Assembly (NCBI RefSeq): GCF_001040945.1
Contig: NZ_CP011930.1
Location: 5,427,486 to 5,491,485, forward strand
From: Herbaspirillum seropedicae
GTDB lineage: Bacteria > Pseudomonadota > Gammaproteobacteria > Burkholderiales > Burkholderiaceae_D
DNA: 64,000 nucleotides
Reading direction: 5' to 3'
Shown here: one piece after another, positions 26,977 to 36,067 of the stretch
How positions within the stretch are numbered: position 1 is the first letter of the stretch
How the letters are laid out: each line of letters begins with the position of its first letter
Made by a program: the position numbers and the translations under genes
Notes under the pieces: model-generated
The model's input: the letters and a program-made list of their open reading frames with translations, nothing else
Databases searched by the model: none
Told to the model about the DNA's origin: nothing

Positions 26977-27957
26977 ATGGACTTCGACGGACTGCAAACC
27001 CCACCGCGTGAACAGACCATCCGCCAGTTGCGGGAGCTCTCGCGCAAGCTGGTGCGCGAGCTGGGTTTCATGCGCAGCACCCTGGCCGGCAGCGACCTGG
27101 CGCCCTCGGCGGTGCACGCCATCATCGAGATCGGGCTCAGGCCTGGCCTGCAGGCGCGGGAGCTGGGCGAGGTCCTGTATCTGGACAAGTCCAACACCAG
27201 CCGCCAGCTCGCCAAGCTGGAAGCGCTGGGGCTGGTAAGGCGCAGCCCGGCGCCTGGCGATGGCCGCGCCTTCAGCCTGACGCTCACCGAGGCCGGCCAG
27301 GTGCTGCGCAAGAAGATCGACAAGTTCGCCACCGACCAGGTCTCCGCCGCCTTGCGGCGGATCATGCCGGAAGACCAGCAGGGCCTGGTGCGCGCACTGG
27401 CGCTGTATTCGGAGGCGCTGTCGCGCGACAATCCCAATGCCGTGGCAGGCAGCGCCAGGGGCTCGGCCGAGGCGCCCTTGGCGCAGGGCTACCAGCCCGG
27501 CTGCATCGGCGACATTGCCAGTTTGCACGCCCGCTACTATGCCGAAGCGGCCGGGTTCGGCGTCTACTTCGAACACAAGGTGGCCAGCGAACTGGGCGCC
27601 TTCGTCCAATCCCTGCCTGCGCCGGGCAAGGCCATCTGGACCCATCAGGAGCACGGCCGCACACTGGCCTCGATCGTCATCGATGGCGATGTGGCCAGCG
27701 GCCTGGCCCACCTGCGCTGGTTCATCGTCGATGACAGCCTGCGCGGCCGGGGCGTGGGACGACGGCTGCTGGAGCAGGCCATGGCCTTGGTCGATGCCCA
27801 TCATTTCGACTGCTATCTGTGGACCTTCCAGGGGCTGGATGCGGCGCGCCACCTGTACCTGGAGGCCGGCTTTGCCTTGGCCGAGGAATCGCCCGGCGAG
27901 CAATGGGGCAGCCGGGTGGTGGAGCAACGTTATGTGCGGCCGGCGCGCAAGCGCTGA
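26977..27957 (+). CDS. MarR-type regulator fused to GNAT acetyltransferase
   Basis: A 326-residue fusion. The N-terminal winged helix (about 20-130) has ELGEVLYLDKSNTSRQLAKLE as recognition region and GDGRAFSLTLTEAG as wing, typical of MarR. The C-terminal GNAT domain (about 165-320) has the acetyl-CoA loop VDDSLRGRGVGRRLLEQAM and a final GLDAARHLYLEAGFAL. Such fusions regulate genes and acetylate an unknown substrate. The start at 26977 follows GAGAG; upstream in-frame starts (TTG at 26947, ATG at 26965) overlap the operator sites and are less likely. Confidence 0.82.
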   Translation: MDFDGLQTPPREQTIRQLRELSRKLVRELGFMRSTLAGSDLAPSAVHAIIEIGLRPGLQARELGEVLYLDKSNTSRQLAKLEALGLVRRSPAPGDGRAFSLTLTEAGQVLRKKIDKFATDQVSAALRRIMPEDQQGLVRALALYSEALSRDNPNAVAGSARGSAEAPLAQGYQPGCIGDIASLHARYYAEAAGFGVYFEHKVASELGAFVQSLPAPGKAIWTHQEHGRTLASIVIDGDVASGLAHLRWFIVDDSLRGRGVGRRLLEQAMALVDAHHFDCYLWTFQGLDAARHLYLEAGFALAEESPGEQWGSRVVEQRYVRPARKR

Positions 27958-27982
27958 GCGGGACGGCCTGCGCTGCCCGCCT

Positions 27983-29860
27983 TCATTCCAGCTCGGCGGG
28001 TAGCTCGAGGTCTGACGCCGCCGTGGTCCCGAAGCGCGCAGGATCGAGCGCGGCGACCAGGTCGCGCGGCAAGGGCAGCGGTTCGCGCTCCAGCATGGCG
28101 GCCAGCAATTCGGCCATCAGCGGCGCCCAGATCAGGCCGCGCGAGGCATAGCCCAGCAGGCCATACAGGCCCGCTTGGCCAGGCAGCGCGCCCACCAGCG
28201 GCAAGCGGTCCGGGGCGATGCAGCGCTGGCCGACACGGCCTTGCAGGCTGGGCGCGCTGGCTGGCGGCAAGTGCGTGTGGGTGGCGATCTGCGGCAGCAT
28301 GTGCTGCAGGCGTCCCAGGTTCTCGGCATGGCTGTCCACGCGCAAGGCGGGGTCCTGGAAACGGTCATAGGTCGCGCCCATGCAGACCAGGCCGCCATGG
28401 GCGCGGGTCAGATAGCCATCGCCGCACAAGGCGAAGGGCAGGCGCGGAAAGCCTTCTGCCGGCAGATGCGTGACCTGGCCGCGCACGGCGTTCAGGGGCA
28501 GCGCTGCTGCTATCGGCAAGGCGCTGGCCTGCGCGCCTGCCGCCAGGATCACCACGGGAGCCTGGGCGATGGACTCGCCGGCCTGGTCCAGCGCCTGCCA
28601 TTGCCCCCCTTCCCGTTGCAGCCGATGGACGGTGCAGCCGAAATGGCTGTGGACAAGATTGCTTTGCCTGGCGACGGCCAGCATGCGCCGGCACACCGAG
28701 GGCGGATTGAGCCAGCCCGCCTCGGGGAAGAAATAGCCGCCGCCCATGGTGGGCATGCCCAGCGCATCCGCCGTCTCCTGCGCCGACATCCAGCGCGCAT
28801 AGCGGGCCGGATAATCCCACTCGCGCGCGCCCTGTTCAAAGGACTGGGCCTGCTTGGCGTCGCGGCCGAACTGCAGGATGCCGCAGCATTCCCCAAGAAT
28901 GGCCGCGCCCTCTTCCATCCCCACCCCGCCCAGCGCCTGCCAGCGCTGCGCCGCAAACAGGAAGGCCGCTCGCGTCAGGCGCGCCAGCGGGCTGTCGTCC
29001 CGCGCCAGCGCGGGCATGAACAGCCCGGCGTGGTTGCCTGAGGCGCGCGTGGCCGGTTCTGGGCCGGCGTCGATCAGGTCGATACGCCAGCCCCGCGCAC
29101 TCAGGCGCTCGGCAGCAGCGGTGCCGGCCAGGCCGGCGCCGATCACGATGGCGTGGCGATTGGCCTGTGGATAACGCAACAAGGGCGTCTCCCGTGTGGC
29201 CACGTGCGAAGGCGGACGCGCCCAGCCGGGGGCATAGCGCAGGTGCAACGCGCCCTCGCGGGACTGACCGGCAAACCCGACCTGGCGCAACGCTGCCTGC
29301 AGGTCATCACGCCCGGCGCCACCCAGCACTACGGCCTGCGCCCCGGTCCAGGCCAGGCGCGCCAGGCGCTTGCAGGCCGGGGCCTGCCAGGCGGGCGCAT
29401 CGGGGTCGAAGGCCTGGGCGTGGGCATGCAGATAGAACAGGTCCACCGGCGCTTCCAGCCGCGCCAGTTCTTCTTCCAGCGCGCCCCACACCAGGGTCAG
29501 CGTGATGCGGCCCTCATCGAGCAGCAGGCGGTGCGTGCCCGGCAAGGGCAAGGGCCAGGCGGCGCGCAAGGCCTGTGCATAACTTAAATCGTCGATCAGC
29601 TCGTGCGGGGCTGGCGGATGCGGCAGGATCGCCACGTAATGCAGGCGCTGTGCGCCGCCCTGCCCGCGCAGTTCGTCAAAGGCGCGCCAGGTAGCGAAGA
29701 AGTTCTGTCCCAGGGCGAAGTGCAGGTCCAGCACCGTGGCCGCCTGCTGCTCGCGCAGGCAGTCCGGAGGCAGCGCCAGCACGCGCTGATGTTGCGCAGC
29801 GTCGGCGCGCCAGGCGGCCAGCAGTTCGGAAGAGGCAAGTTGGAGCGGACGGGCAGGCAT
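27983..29860 (-). CDS. mnmC: MnmC-like protein: intact FAD oxidoreductase half, decayed methyltransferase half
   Basis: A 625-residue two-domain protein. The C-terminal half (about 237-610) is an FAD oxidoreductase like MnmC2: VIGAGLAGTAAAERL at 239-253, YFFPEAGWLNPPSVCR, and a final GLYGLLGYASRGLIWAPLMAELLAAML. MnmC2 converts cmnm5U to nm5U in tRNA wobble uridines. The N-terminal half is recognisably homologous to the MnmC1 methyltransferase, but the SAM motif E-x-GFGxG reads DLHFALGQ (45-52), and the DGFxPxxNPxxW site reads LHAHAQAFDPDAPAW (144-158). Methylation is therefore doubtful. Start at 29860 because AAGGGA precedes it. Divergent from the GntR gene. Confidence 0.8.
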   Translation of the reverse strand: MPARPLQLASSELLAAWRADAAQHQRVLALPPDCLREQQAATVLDLHFALGQNFFATWRAFDELRGQGGAQRLHYVAILPHPPAPHELIDDLSYAQALRAAWPLPLPGTHRLLLDEGRITLTLVWGALEEELARLEAPVDLFYLHAHAQAFDPDAPAWQAPACKRLARLAWTGAQAVVLGGAGRDDLQAALRQVGFAGQSREGALHLRYAPGWARPPSHVATRETPLLRYPQANRHAIVIGAGLAGTAAAERLSARGWRIDLIDAGPEPATRASGNHAGLFMPALARDDSPLARLTRAAFLFAAQRWQALGGVGMEEGAAILGECCGILQFGRDAKQAQSFEQGAREWDYPARYARWMSAQETADALGMPTMGGGYFFPEAGWLNPPSVCRRMLAVARQSNLVHSHFGCTVHRLQREGGQWQALDQAGESIAQAPVVILAAGAQASALPIAAALPLNAVRGQVTHLPAEGFPRLPFALCGDGYLTRAHGGLVCMGATYDRFQDPALRVDSHAENLGRLQHMLPQIATHTHLPPASAPSLQGRVGQRCIAPDRLPLVGALPGQAGLYGLLGYASRGLIWAPLMAELLAAMLEREPLPLPRDLVAALDPARFGTTAASDLELPAELE

Positions 29861-29988
29861 GGTTCCCTTGGACGGCATCGATCAAGGCCGCCATTCTACG
29901 CTGCCGGCCAGCACCGGCCTTGCGCCTTGACAAAGCCGGAGCGCCTCCATAATCTGCATACAGAACACAGAAACCATGATACCCGCCC

Positions 29989-30693
29989 ATGTACAAGATC
30001 GACGCCCCGGCCCAGCTCATCGAGCAGGTCTACCACGCCATCCTGGATGCGATCTGCACCGGCGCCCTGGCCCCCAATGAAAAGATCACCCAGGAGGGTC
30101 TGGCCGAACAGCTGGGGGTGTCGCGCCAGCCTATCCTGCAGGCCTTCCAGATCCTCAAGCGCGAGGGCTTCATCGAAGATGCCGGGCGCAAGGGCGTGAT
30201 GGTGACGGCGCTCGATCCGCAGCGCCTGATGCAGCTCTACCAGGTGCGTGCGGTGCTCGATGGCCTGGCCGCGCGCAGCACTGCCGAGCAATGGAAGAGC
30301 GATGCCGCCTTGCGCGCAGCGGGCGAACGCGCAGGCCGGGCGCTGATCGAGGCGGGCCGCGCACTGGCCGATATGCGCGACCTGTCGGCACGCATCCTGG
30401 CCGACATGGATTTCCACCAGTTCATCTACCGCAGCTGCGGCAACCCCATGATCGGCCAGACCACGGCGCTGCACTGGCAGCACATCCGGCGCGCCATGGG
30501 GGCGATTCTCTCCTCGGAGGTGCGCTCGCACCTGGCGGTCTGGGAGGAACACGAGGCCATCCTGCAGGCCATGCTGGAAGGCAGGCCGGCGCTGGCCGAC
30601 AAGCTGGCGCGCCAGCATGCCGAAAGCGCCGCCGCACATCTGGCGCGCGTGCTCACCAGCGCGCACTACGCCGACAAGAGAAGGCAGGCCTGA
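29989..30693 (+). CDS. GntR-family regulator, FadR/FCD subfamily
   Basis: A 234-residue DNA-binding protein. The winged-helix domain (about 8-75) contains KITQEGLAEQLGVSRQPILQ and a wing reading IEDAGRKGVMV. An all-helical FCD effector domain (about 85-225) has metal-type histidines (DFHQFIYRSCGNPMI and HLAVWEEHEAIL). Such regulators respond to small acids. It precedes an AEC transporter gene on the same strand by 62 bp, so it probably controls that carrier. Ligand unknown. Confidence 0.87.
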   Translation: MYKIDAPAQLIEQVYHAILDAICTGALAPNEKITQEGLAEQLGVSRQPILQAFQILKREGFIEDAGRKGVMVTALDPQRLMQLYQVRAVLDGLAARSTAEQWKSDAALRAAGERAGRALIEAGRALADMRDLSARILADMDFHQFIYRSCGNPMIGQTTALHWQHIRRAMGAILSSEVRSHLAVWEEHEAILQAMLEGRPALADKLARQHAESAAAHLARVLTSAHYADKRRQA

Positions 30694-30755
30694 GCCTCGC
30701 CCCGCGGTCCTTCCGCCCCACCGCCCACCAGGACGCAGCACGGCTGCGCACCGCC

Positions 30756-31691
30756 ATGCTCGCCATCTTCAACATCGTCTTTCCGGTCTTTTCGCTGATC
30801 TTCCTGGGATGGGCCTGCCGCAAGCGCAACATCCTCTCTGGCGGCGCGGCCACGGAGCTGAACCGTTTCGTCATCTGGCTGGCGCTGCCGGCGCTGCTGT
30901 TCGATTCGATGTCACGCCTGAGCGCGGCCGATTTCGCCAACCTGCGCTTCATCGCCGTGTTCGCCCTGAGCACGGCGCTGGTGTTCCTGCTGACGGCCTG
31001 GCTGCGTTGGCGCGAACGGGCCGCGGCCGCCGACATCATCATCGACAGCCTGGGCAGCGCCTACGCCAATGTGGGCTTCATCGGCATCCCGCTGTGCTAT
31101 CTGGCCTTCGGTCATGATGGCCTGCCGCCCTCGGTGATCGCCATGGTGATGACGGCCTGCCTGCTCTTCGCGGTGGCCATCGTGCTGCTGGAGACCTGCC
31201 TGCACGCCCAGGCCGGACTGGCGCACACGGTGGCCAAGGTGGGCCGTTCGCTGCTGCGCAATCCCATCATGATCGCGCCGGTGGCCGGCATCATCGTGGC
31301 CGTGTTCGGCCTGCCGGTTCCCAGCGGCGTGCAGCAATTGTTCAAGATACTGGGTGGGGCCGCCGGTCCCTGCGCGCTGGTCTCGCTGGGACTGTTCCTG
31401 GCGCAGCCGGTGCAGGATCGCCAGGGCGCCTCGGTGAGCCTGTTAGTGGCGTTCAAGCTGCTGCTGCAGCCGGCCATCACAGCGGTGCTGGCCTATTGGC
31501 TGCTGCCGCTGCCGCGCCTGTGGGCGGACGCTGCGGTGCTGCTCTCGGCCATGCCCATCGGCACCGGCCCGTTCATGCTGGCCGAGCTGTATCAACGCGA
31601 AGTCACTGCCATGTCGCGCGCTATCCTGGTCTCGACCACGCTGTCACTGCCCACCATTGCGCTGATCCTGGCCTGGATCGCGCATCGCTGA
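30756..31691 (+). CDS. AEC-family transporter (auxin efflux carrier family)
   Basis: A 311-residue inner-membrane protein with ten hydrophobic segments in two halves. The first half starts FNIVFPVFSLIFLGWACRKRN, with conserved GSAYANVGFIGIPLCYLAFG. The second contains NPIMIAPVAGIIVAVFGLPVP, ALVSLGLFLAQ and SAMPIGTGPFMLAELYQRE. Related proteins such as MdcF and YfdV are annotated for malonate or other dicarboxylates. It lies downstream of the GntR gene; the ligand of that regulator is a good guess for the substrate. The ribosome site is weak. Confidence 0.87.
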   Translation: MLAIFNIVFPVFSLIFLGWACRKRNILSGGAATELNRFVIWLALPALLFDSMSRLSAADFANLRFIAVFALSTALVFLLTAWLRWRERAAAADIIIDSLGSAYANVGFIGIPLCYLAFGHDGLPPSVIAMVMTACLLFAVAIVLLETCLHAQAGLAHTVAKVGRSLLRNPIMIAPVAGIIVAVFGLPVPSGVQQLFKILGGAAGPCALVSLGLFLAQPVQDRQGASVSLLVAFKLLLQPAITAVLAYWLLPLPRLWADAAVLLSAMPIGTGPFMLAELYQREVTAMSRAILVSTTLSLPTIALILAWIAHR

Positions 31692-31715
31692 GCCGACCCG
31701 CAGGCCCATGAAAAA

Positions 31716-31743
31716 AGGCCGCCACGGCAATGCCGTGCGGCCT
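31716..31743 (-). terminator. Terminator of the GGDEF-EAL gene
   Basis: AGGCCGCCACGGC (31716-31728) pairs with GCCGTGCGGCCT (31732-31743) with one bulged base and an AAT loop. Six A's before the left arm become a TTTTTT tract on the minus strand, just after the stop codon of the GGDEF-EAL gene. It may also end the convergent AEC transcript. Confidence 0.83.
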
Positions 31744-31766
31744 CATTGCTTCCTGCGCAACCCGGT

Positions 31767-34613
31767 TCAGGTCATCACCCGGTCCTGCCGCAGGATCTGC
31801 TCGAACTTGTCGGCAGGCACGGGTGGGCTGAACAGGTAGCCCTGGATTTCATCGCAACCGTAGTGGCGCAGGTAGTCCAGCTGCTCGTCGGTTTCCACGC
31901 CTTCGGCGATGACGCGCAGCTTGAGGTGGCGCGCCAGCGAAATGATGGAGGCGGTGATGGCCGCATCATCGGCATCGATGGTGATATCGCGCACGAAGGA
32001 GCGGTCGATCTTGAGCACATCGATGGGGAAGCGCTTGAGGTAGGCCAGCGAGGAATAGCCGGTGCCGAAGTCGTCGATGGACAGGCGTACGCCCAGCTTC
32101 TTGAGGCCGGCCAGGATGCCGATGGCGTGTTCGACGTCGGTCATCATCAGGCTCTCGGTGAGCTCCAGTTCCAGCGACTCGGGCGGCAGGCCGGTGTCTT
32201 CCAGCACATCGGCGATGGACGAGACCAGGTCCTTCTGCAGGAACTGGCCCACCGAGAGGTTGACCGATACGCTGATGTCAGCGTAACCGCCCAACTGCCA
32301 CTGGCGGCACTGGGTGCAGGCTGCGCGCAGCACCCAGGCGCCGATGGGCAGGATCAGCCCGGTCTCTTCGGCCAGACCGATGAAGCGCGCCGGCGAGACC
32401 ATGCCCAGTTGCGGATGCTGCCAGCGGATCAGCGCTTCGCTGCCGATGACGCGGCCGCTGGCCAGGTCCACCTTGGGCTGGTAATGCAGCAGGAATTCGC
32501 CATGGTCCAGCGCATTGCGCAGGTCGCCTTCGATGCGCAGGCGTTCCAGCGCCTGCTCATTCATGGCCGGGGTATAGAACTGGAAGTTGTTGCGGCCGGT
32601 CTGCTTGCCGCGATACATGGCGATGTCGGCGTGCTTGATGAGCGTCTCGCCATCGGTGCCGTCGTTGGGATAGCAGGCCACGCCGACGCTGCAGGTCATG
32701 AACAGCGTATGGCCGCCCAGCGTCACCGGCGCGGCCACCGCATCCATGATGCGCTGCAGGCTGCGGGTGTCCAGGGTCAGCTCATCCTGTTCGGGCAGGA
32801 TCATGATGAATTCGTCACCGCCCAGGCGCGCCACCGTATCCGCTTCGCGCACCGCTGCACGCAGGCGGCCTGCCACGGTGCGCAGCAAAGTATCGCCGGC
32901 CTTGTGGCCCAGGGTGTCATTGACGAACTTGAAGCGGTCCAGGTCCACGAACACCACCCAGAGCGCCTGCTTCTGGCGCTCGGCCACGCCGATGGCCTGC
33001 TCCAAATGGTGGCGCAGCATATGACGGTTGATCAGCCCGGTGAGGGTATCGCGGCTGGCCTGGAATTCCAGCTCGGCTTCGTAGCGCTTCATCGAGGTGA
33101 TGTCGTAGAGCGCCGCCACGAAATGCGTGACCTCGCCGCTCTCGTCGCGCACCGGTGCGATGTAGAAGTCGTTCCACAGTTCCGACCCATCCTTGTGGTA
33201 GTTGCGCAGCACCACGTTGTGCTCGCGCTGCTCGCGCATGGCGATCCAGACGGTCTCAAAGCCCTCCGGATCACTGTCGCGCCCTTCCAGGAAACGGATG
33301 CTCTTGCCCACCGCCTCGGTGCTGCTGTAGCCGGTGATGCGGGCGAAGGCCGGGTTGACGTATTCGATGGTGTAGTCGGGCTCCTGGGCCGACAGGATCA
33401 GGATGGCGTTGGCGCTGGCCTCGATGGCCTGGTGGCGCAGGCGCAGCGCGCGTTCGGCCAGGCGACGCGCCTTGATGTCGTCCGACAGCAGGGCATTGGT
33501 GGTGCGCAGCTCGGCGGTGCGCTCTTCCACCAGTTGCTGGATGCGGTGCGAGCGCATCGACAGCGCCCGCATGTAGGCCGCTCCCAGCAGCGAGGCGATC
33601 ACGCCCACCAGCAGGATCAGCAGCGAGCCGTAATGGTCGGCGAAGAGCGAGCGCGGCGGCACGCTGATCTCCAGGTGCCAGGTCTGGCCGGCGATGTCGA
33701 AGCTGCTCACGGTGGTGGAGGGATGGCGGAACAGGGTGCCGGGCTTGAGCAGATGGTCCAGCCAGTGCGCCTCCTGCGGGGCGCTGTCATGGCGGTAGAC
33801 CAGGTTGCGGCCCTCGGCCTGGGCGCCGACGTAGATGCGCAGGCCGATGTCGTGGTCGGCCATGAGACCAGCGCTGTCGAGGATCTTGCGCACCAGCCCG
33901 TTCAATTCCAGCACCGCCGAGGTGTCGCCCACCAGCAGGGCGCGCCGCGCCAGCTGGTCGGTCGGTTGCACGCCGCCGCGATAGACCGGCTGGATCACCA
34001 GGAGGCCGCGCTCATCCGGACCGAACTGGGCCAGCCGCAGTGGCGGCGTGGAGGCCGGACGACCGCTGGCCAGCGCGGCGCCAAGCGCGCCCATGATCTC
34101 GGCGTTGCGGGAGACATCCAGCCCCAGCGCGGCCTCGTTGCCCGGCACCGGTTCGATGAAATCGACCACCAGGTAGGACGGCTGCTGGGGCGCCGGGACC
34201 GGTTCGACCTTGCCCTCGGCCAGCGCGGTGATCTGGAAGCCCGGCCGGGCGCCCTGGCGCAAGGCCTCGAAGACGGGACGATCCTCATCCGAGACGAAGC
34301 GTTGCACGCTGAAGGCGCGTACGTAGGGATAACGCTCCAGCAAGGGCCGCGTGAAGTTCTCGAACTGGTCGCGGGTGGGATCGCCCACAGTGGCGTAGAA
34401 GTGGTTCACCACCGATTGCACCTGGACCGCCTCTTCCAGTCCGCGCTGGATGGTAAAGGCGCGCAGGCCGGCGCGGCGCTCGAAGTCCAGGCTGACGGCG
34501 TCCTCTTCCAGATGGCTGGTGGCCACGAACACGGTCGCGGTCGCGCAAAGGCCCAGCATCAGCGTGAGTGATGCCGACAACGTTGCCCCCAGCTTGTTGA
34601 TCACACGCTGCAT
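31767..34613 (-). CDS. Membrane CHASE1-PAS-GGDEF-EAL protein
   Basis: A 948-residue inner-membrane signalling protein. TM1 is at about 8-30, followed by a periplasmic CHASE1-like domain to about 320, TM2 at about 325-345, a PAS domain (about 395-500) with HHIEYVNPAFARITGYSS-like pattern, a GGDEF domain with intact VARLGGDEFIMI, and an EAL domain with intact SEALIRWQHP and DDFGTGYSSL. Both cyclase and phosphodiesterase sites look complete, so net activity cannot be read from sequence. Adding the HD-GYP enzyme, this window holds two c-di-GMP turnover proteins. Confidence 0.9.
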   Translation of the reverse strand: MQRVINKLGATLSASLTLMLGLCATATVFVATSHLEEDAVSLDFERRAGLRAFTIQRGLEEAVQVQSVVNHFYATVGDPTRDQFENFTRPLLERYPYVRAFSVQRFVSDEDRPVFEALRQGARPGFQITALAEGKVEPVPAPQQPSYLVVDFIEPVPGNEAALGLDVSRNAEIMGALGAALASGRPASTPPLRLAQFGPDERGLLVIQPVYRGGVQPTDQLARRALLVGDTSAVLELNGLVRKILDSAGLMADHDIGLRIYVGAQAEGRNLVYRHDSAPQEAHWLDHLLKPGTLFRHPSTTVSSFDIAGQTWHLEISVPPRSLFADHYGSLLILLVGVIASLLGAAYMRALSMRSHRIQQLVEERTAELRTTNALLSDDIKARRLAERALRLRHQAIEASANAILILSAQEPDYTIEYVNPAFARITGYSSTEAVGKSIRFLEGRDSDPEGFETVWIAMREQREHNVVLRNYHKDGSELWNDFYIAPVRDESGEVTHFVAALYDITSMKRYEAELEFQASRDTLTGLINRHMLRHHLEQAIGVAERQKQALWVVFVDLDRFKFVNDTLGHKAGDTLLRTVAGRLRAAVREADTVARLGGDEFIMILPEQDELTLDTRSLQRIMDAVAAPVTLGGHTLFMTCSVGVACYPNDGTDGETLIKHADIAMYRGKQTGRNNFQFYTPAMNEQALERLRIEGDLRNALDHGEFLLHYQPKVDLASGRVIGSEALIRWQHPQLGMVSPARFIGLAEETGLILPIGAWVLRAACTQCRQWQLGGYADISVSVNLSVGQFLQKDLVSSIADVLEDTGLPPESLELELTESLMMTDVEHAIGILAGLKKLGVRLSIDDFGTGYSSLAYLKRFPIDVLKIDRSFVRDITIDADDAAITASIISLARHLKLRVIAEGVETDEQLDYLRHYGCDEIQGYLFSPPVPADKFEQILRQDRVMT

Positions 34614-34764
34614 AAACGAATCGTTCTATCCCAATGAGAGGCCGATCATATCCGGTCTATCCCTCGTTATCGGTCACGCCGGATTTATTTTTACGCAACA
34701 GGCCAGGAATATTTTCCAGGCCCGTCCTGATGTTGCCGCACGGGAATGCTTGCACGATCCCCGT

Positions 34765-35931
34765 TCAATACGACGGCGCGGCCTTCTTCTCGCGTGCCTC
34801 CCGCTCGATGGCCTGGGCCTGCATGAAGGCGTCGAAGGAGCGCTCGATGGTGGCGCGCTCGACGTCGCGGGTGATGAAGACGATGCGGCTGCGACGGTCC
34901 TCCGAGGGCCATTGCGGCAGCGTCGCGGTGGGATGGAAGATGTGCTGCACGCCGTGGATGACGGTGGGCAGCGCCTCGCCCTTGAGATTGAGGATGCCCT
35001 TGATGCGCAGGATGTTCGGTCCCTTGAAGCCCACCAGCAGGCTCAGCCATTCATCGAAGAGCACCGGATCGATGGGCTCGTCGAAGGTGAAGCAGAAGGC
35101 GCGGATGTGGTCATCGTGGCGATTGACGTCGTGTTCATGGTCATGTCCATGGTGGTCATGACCGTGGTCATGACCGTGGTGGTGATCGTGACCGTGATGG
35201 TGACCGTGATGCCCATGCCCGTGACGGGCCTGCTCGGCAAAGGCTTCCTCATTGAGCCAGCGGGCCACGTCCGGCATCTTCTCGCCCGGCTTGAACAGGC
35301 CCGCATCCAGCAGTTCGGCCGCGGCGATCTGGCCCACCTGCGGCTGCAGCTGGCGCGCGCCCGGATTGAGCGTGCGCAGACGCGCCTGCAGCGCCGCCAG
35401 GGTGGCGGCGTCGACCAGGTCGGTCTTGGTCAGCAGCAGACGGTCGGCCACGGCGGCCTGCTGGACGGCTTCCTCGTGGTGATCCAGGGTGGACATGCCA
35501 TTGACCGCATCGACCGTGACGATGACGCCATCGAGCCGATAGCGCTCGGCGATGAAGGCATCGGTCATCAGCGTGTGCAGGATGGGCGCAGGCGAGGCCA
35601 GGCCGGTGGTCTCGATGACCACGCGATTGAACTTGCGCCGCCCGCCCTCGGCGAAACGCCAGGTGATGTCCTTGAGGGTCTTCTTGAGATCGCCACGGAT
35701 GGTGCAGCACAGGCAACCGCTGCTCATCTCGACGATGGTCTCTTCCTGGCTGTGCGCCACCAGCAGGTGATCCAGTCCGATCTCGCCGAACTCGTTGATG
35801 ATGACCAGGGTGTCCTTCATCTCGGGCTGAGTGATCAGGTGATTGAGCAGCGTGGTCTTGCCACTGCCCAGGAAACCGGTCAGCAGGGAAACGGGGATGG
35901 GTGCATCACCGGCGGGTACGGATGGGTTCAT
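34765..35931 (-). CDS. COG0523/CobW-family GTPase with His-rich metal loop
   Basis: A 388-residue G3E GTPase of the metallochaperone family. Walker A GFLGSGKTT is at 19-27, the family hallmark CLCC (73-76) lies in SSGCLCCTIRGDLKKTL, and the guanine motif TKTD is present. An insert of about 40 residues near 235-275, almost all His, Asp and Gly, lies between the GTPase and the C-terminal CobW_C domain. The His-rich loop is expected to bind zinc, nickel or cobalt. In COG0523 the cargo depends on subfamily, and zinc transfer is a common use. Gap to ribA is 137 bp with a terminator between, so it is a separate unit. Confidence 0.88.
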   Translation of the reverse strand: MNPSVPAGDAPIPVSLLTGFLGSGKTTLLNHLITQPEMKDTLVIINEFGEIGLDHLLVAHSQEETIVEMSSGCLCCTIRGDLKKTLKDITWRFAEGGRRKFNRVVIETTGLASPAPILHTLMTDAFIAERYRLDGVIVTVDAVNGMSTLDHHEEAVQQAAVADRLLLTKTDLVDAATLAALQARLRTLNPGARQLQPQVGQIAAAELLDAGLFKPGEKMPDVARWLNEEAFAEQARHGHGHHGHHHGHDHHHGHDHGHDHHGHDHEHDVNRHDDHIRAFCFTFDEPIDPVLFDEWLSLLVGFKGPNILRIKGILNLKGEALPTVIHGVQHIFHPTATLPQWPSEDRRSRIVFITRDVERATIERSFDAFMQAQAIEREAREKKAAPSY

Positions 35932-36017
35932 GTTGTAAAGACGGGATGAGAATAAACGATCCAGCCGCCATGCTAACCGATGCGTCAAGGAGGCAGACCG
36001 CGACGGGCAAAAAAAAA

Positions 36018-36035
36018 GACGGACCGAAGTCCGTC
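36018..36035 (-). terminator. ribA terminator
   Basis: A 7-bp stem GACGGAC (36018-36024) with GTCCGTC (36029-36035) and a CGAA loop. The preceding nine A's form a T-tract on the minus strand, 32 bases past the ribA stop codon. Confidence 0.85.
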
Positions 36036-36067
36036 CGCCTGTACCAAGGTGTAGGAAGGGCGCGCCC

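Noticed and set aside
31746..34571. Open frame of 941 codons on the plus strand
   Set aside because: It mirrors the GGDEF-EAL gene, which has all expected domains; the shadow has none and is Gln/His/Ala-rich.
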